Source of the DNA: Teretinema sp942493045
Lineage (GTDB): Bacteria; Spirochaetota; Spirochaetia; Treponematales; Treponemataceae
Direction: 5' to 3'
DNA length: 64,000 nt
Assembly (NCBI GenBank): GCA_942493045.1
Contig: OW818665.1
Location: 2,108,001-2,172,000 of the forward strand
Every line of letters starts with the position of its first letter. Position 1 is the stretch's first letter. The position numbers and the translations under genes were made by a program. This document shows positions 42,592 to 53,700 of this stretch, piece after piece. The notes under the pieces are model-generated. The model worked only from the letters and a program-made list of their open reading frames with translations, was not told the origin of the DNA and did not search any database.

Positions 42592-44856
42592 TTATATCTT
42601 TGATTCCTCTAGATTTGCTATAAATATTTCTGCTATCTGAATCCGATCATTTGTATCTGTATCACGAAGGATATATTCACCATTAGGTAAAATTTCTAGT
42701 GATTGAATTCTTGAAAAGTCAACTGTACACCCATCCCGTTTGGTAATAAGCCATCCTTCTGCTTCACAAAACATATTTATTCCGTTGGTCAATATCAATG
42801 GAGTCGGATCATTTCCCAGCCCATAAGAATTATTTCCCTTCACAATAATTGAACCTTTTGTTAGCATCCTTATGGAAACTGTATAAACATAAGGGTTGAT
42901 ATGATATCCCCGTGCTGTTTTTGTTGTAAGTCGACGTACTTCAAAATCATTAACCCAAGAAAATTGGCATTCTTCCAGACCCAGCATTTCTGGGTAATGA
43001 AGAAAATAATAACGCCAATCTTTTGTTCTTGAACCGTCATACTCAGATTTTTTTAATTCAATAATGTCTTCAAGGATATTTGGTATTTCTTTTCCACTCA
43101 ACAATTGAGCGTTAATAGATTTGAGAAATTTTACAAGATTCAATCCTTTGCATTTTTCAACTTCCGAGGTAAGTACAGTTTCCCAATTATCCGAGGATCC
43201 CCAGAACCAACGCTCGCCAAGACCACTGTAGCCCATATCAGCGCCATCAAATCCAAATGCAATAAGGGCCTTAATTATAACAATAGTATCAACGTTCTCC
43301 CACGTTTTTTTGAGAATAGCATAAATAATACTAAGCTCATCATTGGATAAATCATTACAAATATTATGTATTAATCCCTTAAACAAAGGATCGTCTTCAA
43401 CGGAATCAAGGGTTTTCTGAACAAAAATATTTTTCCGTGTTTCTGACTTTTGTTTTTCGAAAGGAATATACGCATTCAAGCCAGAAAGAGTTGCTCCATT
43501 TTGCAACCACGTATCAATAAAACCATGATAATTCGCAATTATTTCTGCATCATTTATATATCGTTGAAAAAACTCATATCGTAGATTATTATCAAAAACA
43601 GGCCACTTGATTTGACGAACATACTGTAGTAAATTCCTTAATATTCTGAAACGTCTATGAAATTCTCCATTTTCAAGCTCGTTCATATTAAGGCGCGGAG
43701 AAATGATGAGGCAGAAATATAAAAGTATTTTTTCTCGAATTGTAAAACCTTTCTTTTTTGTGCAGCAAGAAAGCAAATCCACCTCATCGCTAAACAGACA
43801 TATCTTTCCCTCATGATATACATTTTTACCTAAAAACGAACCAAAATATGTTTCAGATGAACCCCAAGAAGTAACGGTATCAAGTGCTTTAATGTAAAAC
43901 TCAATATTTACTTTTTTAATGAGATAGGGTTTCCAGAAATCCGGATCATTTACATCAATCTTGAAAGGTGTAAATAAGTTTTCATTATCTATAAACTGTT
44001 TATAATGAATTATTTCGAGAATAAAAATTGTAAAATTCATGAATGCTTCATCAAATAATTTATATGAATTATGTTGCCAAAAAAAATCAGTCCAAACAGA
44101 ATCAATTTTACCGGAAAACTCTTTATGTTCTACTGATAAGGAATCGTTGTCCTGTAGGTATTGTTCGAAACGCGATTTAAAGTTCTCAAATTCGGTAAGT
44201 TGTTTTCCTCGTGAATTCATTTTTATATATGTATCATCATCAAGCTGAAGCAGTTTCATGTCATTAAAATGAAAATAGACAGGGGGACTTTCGGTGTCAA
44301 TCATCTTTTTAAAATAAGGAATATTTGAGTTGATAAATTCTTTTTCGATGCCTTTGAGCATCACAAGCATGGCATGAACTGTTGGGTCTTTTTCCCATGA
44401 CATAATAAACCAGGATGAATCCTTTATCTGTTCGTCAACTGTTTGTCCTGCTTCCTTTGAATATTCACCATTTTTTATCAGATTTGTACAAAATAATTCT
44501 GCTGTTTTACGAGTGTTATACTTAAACCGGTTTAATTTTTCATATTCCTGACAGGGCGCCCCTTCTTTTACAGCTAAATACCAGTGTATTAGAAATAATG
44601 TTGTAAGTCTTTGCTGTCCATCAATTGGAACTAGCTTTTCTCCTTTATTAGTCTTTTCGATTTTACCATACACAAAGTCAAAATCCAATCTTCTGGAACT
44701 GTCATCTAAAGATTTATGAATGCTCCTGAGAATGTTCTCTCGTATATAAGGAATTTTACTTTCTTCACGGCCTTGTGCATAATCCCGCTGGATCATTGGA
44801 ATCTCAATTTCATAGTTATCTAGAATACTCCACAAAGAATAAATCGCGTTCGTCAT
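42592..44856 (-). CDS. DUF262 protein (GmrS-like), first partner
   Basis: A 754-residue DUF262 protein: IPMIQRDYAQG (19-29) and VPIDGQQRLTTLF (76-88) are the ParB/Srx-like nucleotide-binding motifs of the family. I see no DUF1524 HNH nuclease motif in its C-terminal half, so the partner gene would supply cleavage. It overlaps the partner by ATGA. The pair resembles GmrSD-like type IV restriction systems, which attack modified phage DNA. Markedly AT-rich compared with BREX genes on both sides, suggesting separate acquisition. Confidence 0.75.
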   Translation of the reverse strand: MTNAIYSLWSILDNYEIEIPMIQRDYAQGREESKIPYIRENILRSIHKSLDDSSRRLDFDFVYGKIEKTNKGEKLVPIDGQQRLTTLFLIHWYLAVKEGAPCQEYEKLNRFKYNTRKTAELFCTNLIKNGEYSKEAGQTVDEQIKDSSWFIMSWEKDPTVHAMLVMLKGIEKEFINSNIPYFKKMIDTESPPVYFHFNDMKLLQLDDDTYIKMNSRGKQLTEFENFKSRFEQYLQDNDSLSVEHKEFSGKIDSVWTDFFWQHNSYKLFDEAFMNFTIFILEIIHYKQFIDNENLFTPFKIDVNDPDFWKPYLIKKVNIEFYIKALDTVTSWGSSETYFGSFLGKNVYHEGKICLFSDEVDLLSCCTKKKGFTIREKILLYFCLIISPRLNMNELENGEFHRRFRILRNLLQYVRQIKWPVFDNNLRYEFFQRYINDAEIIANYHGFIDTWLQNGATLSGLNAYIPFEKQKSETRKNIFVQKTLDSVEDDPLFKGLIHNICNDLSNDELSIIYAILKKTWENVDTIVIIKALIAFGFDGADMGYSGLGERWFWGSSDNWETVLTSEVEKCKGLNLVKFLKSINAQLLSGKEIPNILEDIIELKKSEYDGSRTKDWRYYFLHYPEMLGLEECQFSWVNDFEVRRLTTKTARGYHINPYVYTVSIRMLTKGSIIVKGNNSYGLGNDPTPLILTNGINMFCEAEGWLITKRDGCTVDFSRIQSLEILPNGEYILRDTDTNDRIQIAEIFIANLEESKI

Positions 44857-46622
44857 AAAATGACTCCTGTTTTTCTACCAAGAAAAGCATTAACCTTTTG
44901 AACAATCTGATTTTGGTAATCACTAAAATCATGTTCCGACCAATAGCACCAGTTTGTTGGGGTCTTTGAATAGTACTTCAAAAATACATTGCGTGTAGCA
45001 GGTAGAATATAGCTCCCTTCTGCGATCCTTTTTTTAAGAATCCCACTTTTCACTTCAAACACCGAATTATTGAAAGCACTATTTGTATCTTTATCTAGCA
45101 AAGCAAGGTTGCCCAATTTATTCATATCGAGGGTTAATTGCACTCCTGCTAATGTTTTAAATATTTCATCGTAAATAATCCGGAAATAATCATCTGTTAC
45201 TAGAATATCATCATTTATATCTGTGATTTTATCGATTAATGCTGTAATTATGGTACTTTCAGTCTCTTGTTGTTTCGCTATTAATAAGAACAAATGCTCA
45301 TCAATCCAAATTTTCCTCTGCTCTTTTTTTGTAAGCAATTCTGAATCTTGTGCATGAATATGCTCAAGGCTCCATTTTTGATTTTTTGAATGATAGTTAT
45401 GAAATGAAATTCGTTCGAGGCTTGTCTCAATTTCCTCTATAGTAAGAATATTGAACAGAAGAAGAACTCGCTCAATATCTGGATTGTTTTTATTATATTC
45501 AAGAGCTTCAAGAGATTCAGGAATAGTTGACTTTATTATCTCTACGAGTTCCTTCTTGAAAGCCTTCTTGCCTTTATCTATACATAAACTGTATATTTCC
45601 GAAATCGGCTTACTTGTTGATACAAGAAATCCGACAAGGTGATACATTTCTCGATCGTCAAACCAGTCCATGAAAGTAAAAAACAGTTTCTTTACGTCTT
45701 CCCAAATGATTAATACGGGTGCCTTTGTGTCAGAATGTTCAATACGTACTTTTGGTTCGAAGAAATCGAAAACTGAATGCTCATATTCAAGCTTCCCACC
45801 TTTAGTAAGGAAATAGAGGTAAAATAAATAGTCTATTCTGTTCGAAACATCGTTTGGTTCTTTGTTGATAAATCCCCACAATTCTTTTTCATGAAGTTTT
45901 TTCTCTATGTCGTCCCATTCAAGCGCCAGTTGTGAACGGTCATGTTCCATTTGTCGTCTAAGTAGTTTTTGTGTATCTACATCTTCATCTATAAGCGGAA
46001 AATTGCTTTCCTTCAAAAATAAAGCTTTGATTAATTCTGCATTAGTAAGAGGGATTTTTCCAATATTCAAACGATTAAATATTTCAATACGATCACATAC
46101 ATTCTCATTTACTTCATACCAGATAAACCGGATATTTTCCGATAAACAGCTAATGATTCTATTTTTTTTACCTGCTTTTTTTATTGCTGATTTATCATTA
46201 TTCATCCATGTGTCTATTGTATTATATGCATTACACATAAAATAAAAATCAATCGTCTTTATATCTGCTTCATTCCTTACTTGAATATTTTTCAAATAGC
46301 TAGCACTATCTTCCCGTGTTGCATAATTAATATCAAATAGTTGCTCTGCCACCTCAAAATACTTTGCTAACAGGAAGATACTAGTTAATCTTTGCTGTCC
46401 GTCTATTACTTCCCAAATATTATCCTCAATTTTGTAAACCACTAAAGGCTGAAGACAATATGTCTTACCTGGCGTTCGATTTTCTTCAAATTGCACAAGA
46501 TCTTCCAGTAATTTTGTTATCTGTGTTTCAGTCCAACGATATCCACGTTGATATTCCGGGATGATAAATTTACGTCCCTCTAAATCATTAAGGCTTACGG
46601 TATCCAGAGTGTTAAAAGTCAT
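44853..46622 (-). CDS. DUF262-DUF1524 protein (GmrSD-like) with HNH nuclease
   Basis: A 589-residue fusion: DUF262 motifs IPEYQRGYRW (21-30) and VIDGQQRLTS (72-81), then a C-terminal DUF1524 with the HNH-type WSLEHIHAQ near 413-421 and LGNLALLDKDTNSAFNN near 501-517. Both nuclease halves look intact. GmrSD proteins use NTP hydrolysis to cut glucosylated or otherwise modified DNA. It is the promoter-proximal gene of the pair, 98 bases after the pglX stop. AT-rich, as the partner. Confidence 0.8.
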   Translation of the reverse strand: MTFNTLDTVSLNDLEGRKFIIPEYQRGYRWTETQITKLLEDLVQFEENRTPGKTYCLQPLVVYKIEDNIWEVIDGQQRLTSIFLLAKYFEVAEQLFDINYATREDSASYLKNIQVRNEADIKTIDFYFMCNAYNTIDTWMNNDKSAIKKAGKKNRIISCLSENIRFIWYEVNENVCDRIEIFNRLNIGKIPLTNAELIKALFLKESNFPLIDEDVDTQKLLRRQMEHDRSQLALEWDDIEKKLHEKELWGFINKEPNDVSNRIDYLFYLYFLTKGGKLEYEHSVFDFFEPKVRIEHSDTKAPVLIIWEDVKKLFFTFMDWFDDREMYHLVGFLVSTSKPISEIYSLCIDKGKKAFKKELVEIIKSTIPESLEALEYNKNNPDIERVLLLFNILTIEEIETSLERISFHNYHSKNQKWSLEHIHAQDSELLTKKEQRKIWIDEHLFLLIAKQQETESTIITALIDKITDINDDILVTDDYFRIIYDEIFKTLAGVQLTLDMNKLGNLALLDKDTNSAFNNSVFEVKSGILKKRIAEGSYILPATRNVFLKYYSKTPTNWCYWSEHDFSDYQNQIVQKVNAFLGRKTGVIL

Positions 46623-46712
46623 TATTTATTTTCTCCTTATATTATCTAATATCTCGCAACCTCTGCCTCCTGCATAAAAAATCCACTTTAACCTAAACAC
46701 ACCTATACCTAT

Positions 46713-46721
46713 CCCCCCCCC
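46713..46721 (-). repeat. G9 tract (minus strand) touching the pglX stop codon
   Basis: Nine C on the plus strand. On the minus strand the tract begins with the last base of the pglX stop TAG and runs into the gap before the DUF262 operon. Length change would not alter PglX itself. Confidence 0.6.
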
Positions 46722-49700
46722 TAAAACTCCAACTCCCCCGCATCCCGCTTCACAAACTTCTCCTCGATTTTCTTCCCCTGCATTTCTTTCCATTTCTTCG
46801 CGGCAGCCGGATGAAACTTGGCAAACAAGTCTTTTCCTTTATACACACCATAGTCCGAATGCGCGACCGCGAGCGACGGGTCTGTATTCACTTTCACCAA
46901 CACACGCTCTGGCCAATACCTCATGGCGAGGTGAGACCAGTCAAAATCTTTTTTTCCGGAAGGTTTGGAAAGTACTTCCCACCATTTTTTGGGGTCTTTC
47001 CAGAGCGGAAAGACAAGTTCCCAGATAGCGGCAGAATTGACCATCACACCATCATCCAGGTCCATCGTGAAGGGCGCTTCAACTTCCTGTATATCAGGTG
47101 CGGGTCCCTTCTGAGCTATTTTGGTGACCAAGTCGGCAAATTCGACGAGTTCGTCGTACAGGCGGCCGAGGGTGTCCACCGTATCTTCCAGTTCGATCTT
47201 GACCCGCTTGTCGTCCGTCTGCACGATGTCTTCGCGGAGGCGGCGTACGCGGGCCTCAAGCATGTCCCGGTCCCTTTTTAGGTAGTTGGCGAGTATGGCG
47301 TTCAGCGTTCCGTCGTTCCATCGGTGGATGTTCACCCACAGGAAGAAGTTTTTCTTCGCCGACACGAGGGGGAAGTATATCGGGCGGTTTTCGTAGATTT
47401 CTTTGTGTCGTGCGAATGCGTCGTGTCGTATCCATTCTCCGACATTTTCGCATCCATCCGCCTGTACGAGGGCTTCCTTGATTTCCTGCCAGATGGCATC
47501 TTCCTTTTCTTCTCCATGTCTTTTTCGCAGTATCGCGCGCAATCGTTCGATGCATTCCTTTCCGGAGTTCCAGTCAAGATCGCGCGTAAAGCCTTCGTCA
47601 TCGTCAAGGATCGACAGGTATATGAGTCCATGGGGATGTTGGGGTCCCGCCGAGAAATCCGCAGTAGCGGATTTCTCATCACCGGGCTTTCCGTTCCAAG
47701 TCCTCGTGCGAAACTGCTCCGCAGTTTTGCCCTCCGGGCTTTCCTCTACAATCCCTGGCCCAAGATCAAGGAGTCCGCCGGTGTGTATGTCGAATCGGCC
47801 CATGAGTACGCCGAGTGCCCAGCTCAAGTTTTTGAAGGCTTTTGCCTGTCGCTGGCTCTGGTGGATGAGTCCCGTTTCGTTTTTGATGTCGATGATGCTG
47901 TCCGGGTGGAGCCGGTAGCGGTGGGCTAGTTCGAGTATTCCGTCGGATTTCTGATAGGCGTCTGCAAAGTCCGCAGGTATTAATCCTTCAGTGCGCGCAG
48001 GGTAGTCAAACGGCGACTCGCCGATTTCTTCGTAAATTGAAGCTATGGTGGCTGCGGAAAAATGGGAGAGTATTTCTTTATCAATCTCGTCCCGAATACG
48101 GGCTTCTTCAACTTCAAAGCGTTCTTCTTCCATCTCGCCATAGCGGTACTCAAGGTTTGATTCGGTGGAAGCGAAGAGTTCGTCGTAAAGGGAGCAGGCA
48201 CGATTGAGGTAGGTTTGATAGTCTTGAACAAGATCAAGTATTGGAAGTTTCTCAATATCTCCATTTTGATTATTTATCGTCGGATTAATTGATTGCAATA
48301 CATAATTTAATAACGATGAACTAAGCAAAACCTGACCTAGATTATTATTTTCAAGAAATATTGTTGAGGCCGCATTATCATATATTGATTTATATTTTCG
48401 TAAGCGACAAATAAAATTTCCAGTACCAATTTTATTAAATGATATTCCTTGTTCATAGAAATGTTCTCGATTTGGAGTTTGTGTTGTATGTATAACTAGA
48501 TCTCGAAATATATCAACCTCCATAAGGTTTCTATCCTTTATAACGTGAACTAGTGGTTCAAACCATCGTTGGCCTTTACCCCCTTTCATGTAAGGCATCC
48601 ATTTTTTATTTTTAATAACACAATTCTCTTTATCTATCTCAATTATTTCAATATCATTGATTTGAATTTCACTTATCAATCGTATAAACCTATCGTTATA
48701 GCAAGTTTGATAACCTACCCAAGTTTCACCCACTTCCCCCAACTTCTTCGCCTTTAAATATACCGTGCGAAATTCTTCTGGCCACCAGTAGATCATGGGG
48801 GAGCCGGGAATGTCAGCGAAGCGCTCCTGGGGGAAGGGATAGGTGCGGCATTGGGAGATGAGATATGGAATTTTATCATTGAACTTGGGGTCGGTACGAT
48901 GCTGCCCGGTACCAATTCGTTGAAACATTGCGGGCTTATTATCTTGTATTCCATTCTGCCAAATCAACAAAGCAATACCTAGGGCACCAGGCTGACTTAC
49001 GTCCGCAAAGGTCCACACGCCTAATTGAGAAATAATATGTATCTTCCCATTTTCTTGTAAGAATGCTCTAAAGTTCTTGTATGAATCCAGAAACATATAA
49101 TTATGGGTAGTAACAAAACTCAAATAACCTGCTTTCTTAAGAAGCGTCTTAGCCCTTTTTACCATAACCTGATACAATTCGTTATCATCAGTATAAAACA
49201 AGGAATCTAGTTTTTCATCTGTTTTCCCCCTGGTCAGATACGGGGGGTTTGCTACTATTACGTCGAACTTGGTGTCGAGGATTTTAATCAGGCGGATGCC
49301 TTTTTCGAGTTGTTCGGCGAGGGTATGGAGGCCGAGGTCGGTTCCGGAGTCGTGTTTTTTTACGAACCTCGCGAGAGCGCGCATGATCGTGTCGGTGATG
49401 TCTTCATCGGTGCTGTAAAGGGTGGCTATCTTAAGGATCTCTTCGTTTACTTGCAACAGGGAACCCATGTAGTCCGCGGTTTTGAGCATATGAACGATGC
49501 GGAGACTCAAAGAAGAAACGATACCCGCTTCCTTCTGCATAATCTCGATAAAGGAAAGAAGCGCCGCATCGTCGTCCGCAAGTGACGAAAGCCCCAAGTC
49601 GGTCGCCACCAGATTAAGCTTCTTGAAACGATAGCCGCCTGCATGCTCCCACGCCTTTACGAAAAGAGAGGCGGCCGCAATCTGCACCGCGCGGGAGTCG

Positions 49701-50701
49701 ATGTCGATACCGTGGATGTTGTTCTCGAAGATCGAATCGAGTATGGCTTCATCGGAAATTGACGTGTTGGAAAGGCGTGCTTCCTCATTGTACAGCATAA
49801 AAAGAAAATCGAACACGTACACGAGGAAATGTCCGCTGCCCATTGCCGGGTCGAGTATGCGGAAGTCGGCAACCCGGTCCGGGGAAGAAGAAATTGCCTC
49901 TAAGGAAAGATCCTGTTGAACGTAGAACTTCCAGAAATCGCTTCCATGATCTGTAGAAAAATGCCAGTTTTTTTTTGCACAGAGACACAGCCACTGCGCG
50001 CCGAGGGAATTCTGCACCAGCCACTCAACCATATAGCGCTCGGTAAAAAGCTGTGTCTTGTGCGCGAGTTCGCCCGCTTCTACCTTGCCCGTCGTGTTCT
50101 TCAGCTTTTCGTCGACGGCCTTACGGTCCGGATCGTTCCAGTATTGATAGAGCCAGCCGGGGGTTGTGTCGTCGAGCCAAACGTCGGCGAGTTCCGCTTT
50201 GGCGAACTCGTTTATGAGCCAGATGAGCGTAGTACCCGGGAGAGGCACGCAGTCCTGAAGAGGCGTGCGCGTAAAAAGGGCGGGGAGGTCGCCGGAAAGC
50301 GAATCCCACACTTGATCGAGAAAATAGGCCCAGCCTTGGTCAGGCCCTTTTAAGAGATCGGTAAAAAAGGCGTAATTGTCTTTAAGCGGGGAAAGCGCCG
50401 TACCGCGCAGCACGAGATTGATGGGGCGAAGGCCGCGCGCCTCAAGAAGAAACAGAAATGCGAGACGATTCGCGGTCGTGTAGGCGCGCTCCCGGATAAG
50501 AGTATCGAGTTCGCCTATGTGAGGCTCGAGTATCGCCCAGTCGGCTTCTTCCCCGGGGCGTAAATGTATCTTGGTTCGGTCGCCGGCCGCAAGCGAATAA
50601 CGGTGAGCGGTTTCGGTCCTGATGTCCTCGAGGAGTTTATTTCTCGCCGCCGTTATCGTGGAGCGGAACGCGGCGCGCGAAGAGTCGCTTGCGCTTTTCA
50701 T
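46721..50701 (-). CDS. pglX: PglX, BREX adenine-specific DNA methyltransferase
   Basis: A 1326-residue N6-adenine methyltransferase of the large PglX type: SAM-binding motif DPAMGSGHFLV near residues 283-293, catalytic NPPY in VIVANPPYLTRG near 483-494. The target recognition region follows (about 490-820), then a long C-terminal part. PglX marks host DNA at a BREX site and is needed for defence. The bases coding for the recognition region (about 48240-49240) are clearly more AT-rich than the flanks, as if this part was exchanged. It overlaps brxC by ATGA. Confidence 0.9.
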   Translation of the reverse strand: MKSASDSSRAAFRSTITAARNKLLEDIRTETAHRYSLAAGDRTKIHLRPGEEADWAILEPHIGELDTLIRERAYTTANRLAFLFLLEARGLRPINLVLRGTALSPLKDNYAFFTDLLKGPDQGWAYFLDQVWDSLSGDLPALFTRTPLQDCVPLPGTTLIWLINEFAKAELADVWLDDTTPGWLYQYWNDPDRKAVDEKLKNTTGKVEAGELAHKTQLFTERYMVEWLVQNSLGAQWLCLCAKKNWHFSTDHGSDFWKFYVQQDLSLEAISSSPDRVADFRILDPAMGSGHFLVYVFDFLFMLYNEEARLSNTSISDEAILDSIFENNIHGIDIDSRAVQIAAASLFVKAWEHAGGYRFKKLNLVATDLGLSSLADDDAALLSFIEIMQKEAGIVSSLSLRIVHMLKTADYMGSLLQVNEEILKIATLYSTDEDITDTIMRALARFVKKHDSGTDLGLHTLAEQLEKGIRLIKILDTKFDVIVANPPYLTRGKTDEKLDSLFYTDDNELYQVMVKRAKTLLKKAGYLSFVTTHNYMFLDSYKNFRAFLQENGKIHIISQLGVWTFADVSQPGALGIALLIWQNGIQDNKPAMFQRIGTGQHRTDPKFNDKIPYLISQCRTYPFPQERFADIPGSPMIYWWPEEFRTVYLKAKKLGEVGETWVGYQTCYNDRFIRLISEIQINDIEIIEIDKENCVIKNKKWMPYMKGGKGQRWFEPLVHVIKDRNLMEVDIFRDLVIHTTQTPNREHFYEQGISFNKIGTGNFICRLRKYKSIYDNAASTIFLENNNLGQVLLSSSLLNYVLQSINPTINNQNGDIEKLPILDLVQDYQTYLNRACSLYDELFASTESNLEYRYGEMEEERFEVEEARIRDEIDKEILSHFSAATIASIYEEIGESPFDYPARTEGLIPADFADAYQKSDGILELAHRYRLHPDSIIDIKNETGLIHQSQRQAKAFKNLSWALGVLMGRFDIHTGGLLDLGPGIVEESPEGKTAEQFRTRTWNGKPGDEKSATADFSAGPQHPHGLIYLSILDDDEGFTRDLDWNSGKECIERLRAILRKRHGEEKEDAIWQEIKEALVQADGCENVGEWIRHDAFARHKEIYENRPIYFPLVSAKKNFFLWVNIHRWNDGTLNAILANYLKRDRDMLEARVRRLREDIVQTDDKRVKIELEDTVDTLGRLYDELVEFADLVTKIAQKGPAPDIQEVEAPFTMDLDDGVMVNSAAIWELVFPLWKDPKKWWEVLSKPSGKKDFDWSHLAMRYWPERVLVKVNTDPSLAVAHSDYGVYKGKDLFAKFHPAAAKKWKEMQGKKIEEKFVKRDAGELEF

Positions 50702-53700
50702 TCCTCAAACCTTACCTTGTCGCCGCTTGCGAGTACTGTCAAACAGCGCTCCCGCAGCGTACCGAGCGCGCTTTCGAGCTCGGCTTCGTTCGAAACCATT
50801 TTGTTGCGTAAGCCCGTTTTTACCGTCTGTACGCGCTCGCCGGTAACCGCCCGGTTGATTTCCTGATCGATCAGCCGCTGCGCGCGGTCCTCGGCTTCCC
50901 TGATGAGGCTTTCTAGGCGCGAAAGGGAGACAAGAGAGGGTTGCGTCGCGTCCGTGTCGATGTCCTGAAACACCGACGACACGAGAGAAAGGACCCCGTC
51001 CTGCGCATCGGAATCGAGATGGGCAAAATCGGGCCGTGCCTTGAGCCGGGAAACAGTTTCGTCGTACAGGATACGCTCGGTTCGCGCATAAAGCTCCCGC
51101 CGCGCTTTATAGGTTGCCCTGATCGCATCCGAGGCGGGTCGGGAATCGGCGTATCCCTTCCAGGGCTCCGCTTGCGCAAATTGATCCTTCAGTGTCTGTA
51201 TATCAGATACGATGGCATCGTCTTCCTCGATTTCGCCAAGTTGGGCGGCCTCGACTTCAAGAGCCAACCGAAGGCTTTTCAGCTCCTTCACGGTCGCCTC
51301 TCCCAGCGCTTCGCTTGTCTGCACGAGTCGGGGATAGCCCGCTTCAAGAACGGCAAGGTTTGCCTTGAGCCGATAGAGAGCGACTTCCGCGAGCCGGTTC
51401 GAAAGGCATTCTGTAAGCGCGGCATTCAAGTCGGCTATGGGCGCCTGCAGGGGAATTTTGAGCGATGAAAGCGAGCGTTCGATCACCGCGATCTGGTCCT
51501 TTATCTTCGGGAATTTCTCGAACACGAGATCGGCGAGGGAGTCCGAGTTGTTGTCCACATTCGAGGCCTTGAGCGTTTTCTCGAAAAACTGGCACATCGC
51601 GTTCCGGTCCCGCGCGCTGATGCTGTCCCCGTCGACGTGTCGCGTCTCTATTTCGGCGCGGGCGAATTCGCGGTCGCCCTCAAAAAGCTTTCTCGCGTCA
51701 GGATCGCGGATCGCCGTAATCGCGCCGATCTTAACCTTTTCGTCGCGGAGCAGCGCGATCACCGAAGACTTGATAACCTGCCGCGACCAGCCATAGGGAG
51801 GGCTCGCGAAAAGTTTGAAAAGTTCTTCGCCGGTCACGAAGCTTCGCTCGCGTATATGGGCAAGGATGGCGGTGGGTACTGGCCCGTCGGGCGAAAAGAC
51901 GATTTTTCCGCCGTCGGAACGCGCGATGCCGAGTCCGCCGGGAACCGAGAGGAATACGGAAGAAAGCCCGCCGGTGTCCTTGTCGAAAAGCTGATTGAAA
52001 TCATTTATCGTAATATGGACATTACCGGCTTCAAACTGATGGTAGAGCCGCGCGATTATCCCCTCGGCTCCCCCCTTGAGCGCGGCGTCGAAGGTGGATC
52101 CCGAGCCGGTTGCGGCCTCGCGTCTCCCGTCAAAGTAAAAGGAACCATCAAGCCATGCGGTACGAAGTTCCTTGCGGAGGGCTTCGTACGCGGTCTCGGC
52201 CGCTCCTTGCTCGATGATGAGAAGCCGTGACTGTACCGGCGTCAAGCCCGACTGGCCGCGATACCGCGTGATTATCTTCTGGGCTTTTTTCCAGTCATTC
52301 ACCAGGCTTTCCATCACGCTTGTCTCGCCCGATACCAGGTGAATCATTTTCTTTTTATCCCGGCTCAGATCGAGCCATTCCTCGGCCTTTTCGCGCCGCC
52401 CTTGGTTTGGCACCCAATGGAAACAGACGTCCACGGACGTCGCCTCGCCGCGTCCGGTAAGGCGGTCTTCAGGAAGGTCCGTGTCCCAGAAGCACGCCAG
52501 AGGGAAGCGGACCCCAAGGCGCGGGAATACCGGCTGCGCGACGGGCTCGACGATCTCGGCCGTCAGTTTCCGGAGAATCTCGTCCCGCTCCCCGGCCGAC
52601 ACGGAGAAGGCCGCTTTTTGGCGGTTCCATTCCTGCGCGGCGTTGTTCTGGATACTCCAGCCGGACTTTTCGCCATACTGTATCCAGTTGTCTTTCCGGA
52701 GGGCCTCAAGCGCCTTTTCGACCTGCGCGTCCACGCCTTGCGCGCCGAGCGCGGGATATAAAAGACTCGAAAGCAGTTCCTTCGTTACCGGCTGGGCGTC
52801 GCCGTTCATCTCGAGAAGGGCGATGGCCTTGGCCGCCTTCCGCTCCATTGAATCCCCTTCCGTTCGCTCGAAAAGCCGATGCAGGGTCAATAGCACGTCC
52901 GAGTCCACGCTCGAGCCGATCATGTCAAAGAGCATGTCGAGCGTCAGCAGCGTGCCGAGCGGCTTGTCCTTGAGCGAAACGGGCTGCTCGTTGAAAAGCG
53001 ACCAGATATTGTTGAGCACCGAGCGCACGCCTCCCGAATCGCTTTGCGTACGCGCAGAAGTGTTGCGGAGGCTCTGCGTAATGTCCATGAAAAGCGGAAT
53101 GTGCTCGCTTAAAAGCGGATAGTCCTCGATTAGTTTCTCCCGCGTAATATCCTTGCAGCCGTAGGCATGCAATTTCAGAAGGTCGAGATGAGCGTCGGTC
53201 AGATAGTGTTCAAGGACGGAACCCGGTTTTTTCTTGAGAAGGCGTCGCTCGACGACCTCGCTCACGTTCGCGCGGTCAAGATGGACGCGCAGCGCTTGCG
53301 GAAAACGGTCCATCAGCTTGAAAAGGACGGAGTCCTTGCTCTGCTCCTCGAGTTTTTCCTGTCCCGTCGCGAGAAACCACAGGCGGCATACGCCGGGCTT
53401 TGAGCGGGAACCAAGTTCGGAAATAAAGGACTGAAGGTTAACCTTGCTCTGATTGTCCTGGCTCGTGATATACTGTGACACCTCGTCCACCACGATGAAT
53501 ATCGTTTTGCCCGGGGCTCTCCTGTCCAACGCGCGGAGGATATTGTCTACCATGGTTTTGACGTCGAGCGAGCTTGCCTTGAAAGTCGCAATCTCAAGAA
53601 GCTCGCCCAGCGAGGGAAAAAGCTCTTTATAGATAGCCCGGAATTGCGGAGCGGCCAGTCCGCCATTTTTCTTCGTTTCCCATCCGGCGTTGTACCGCGC

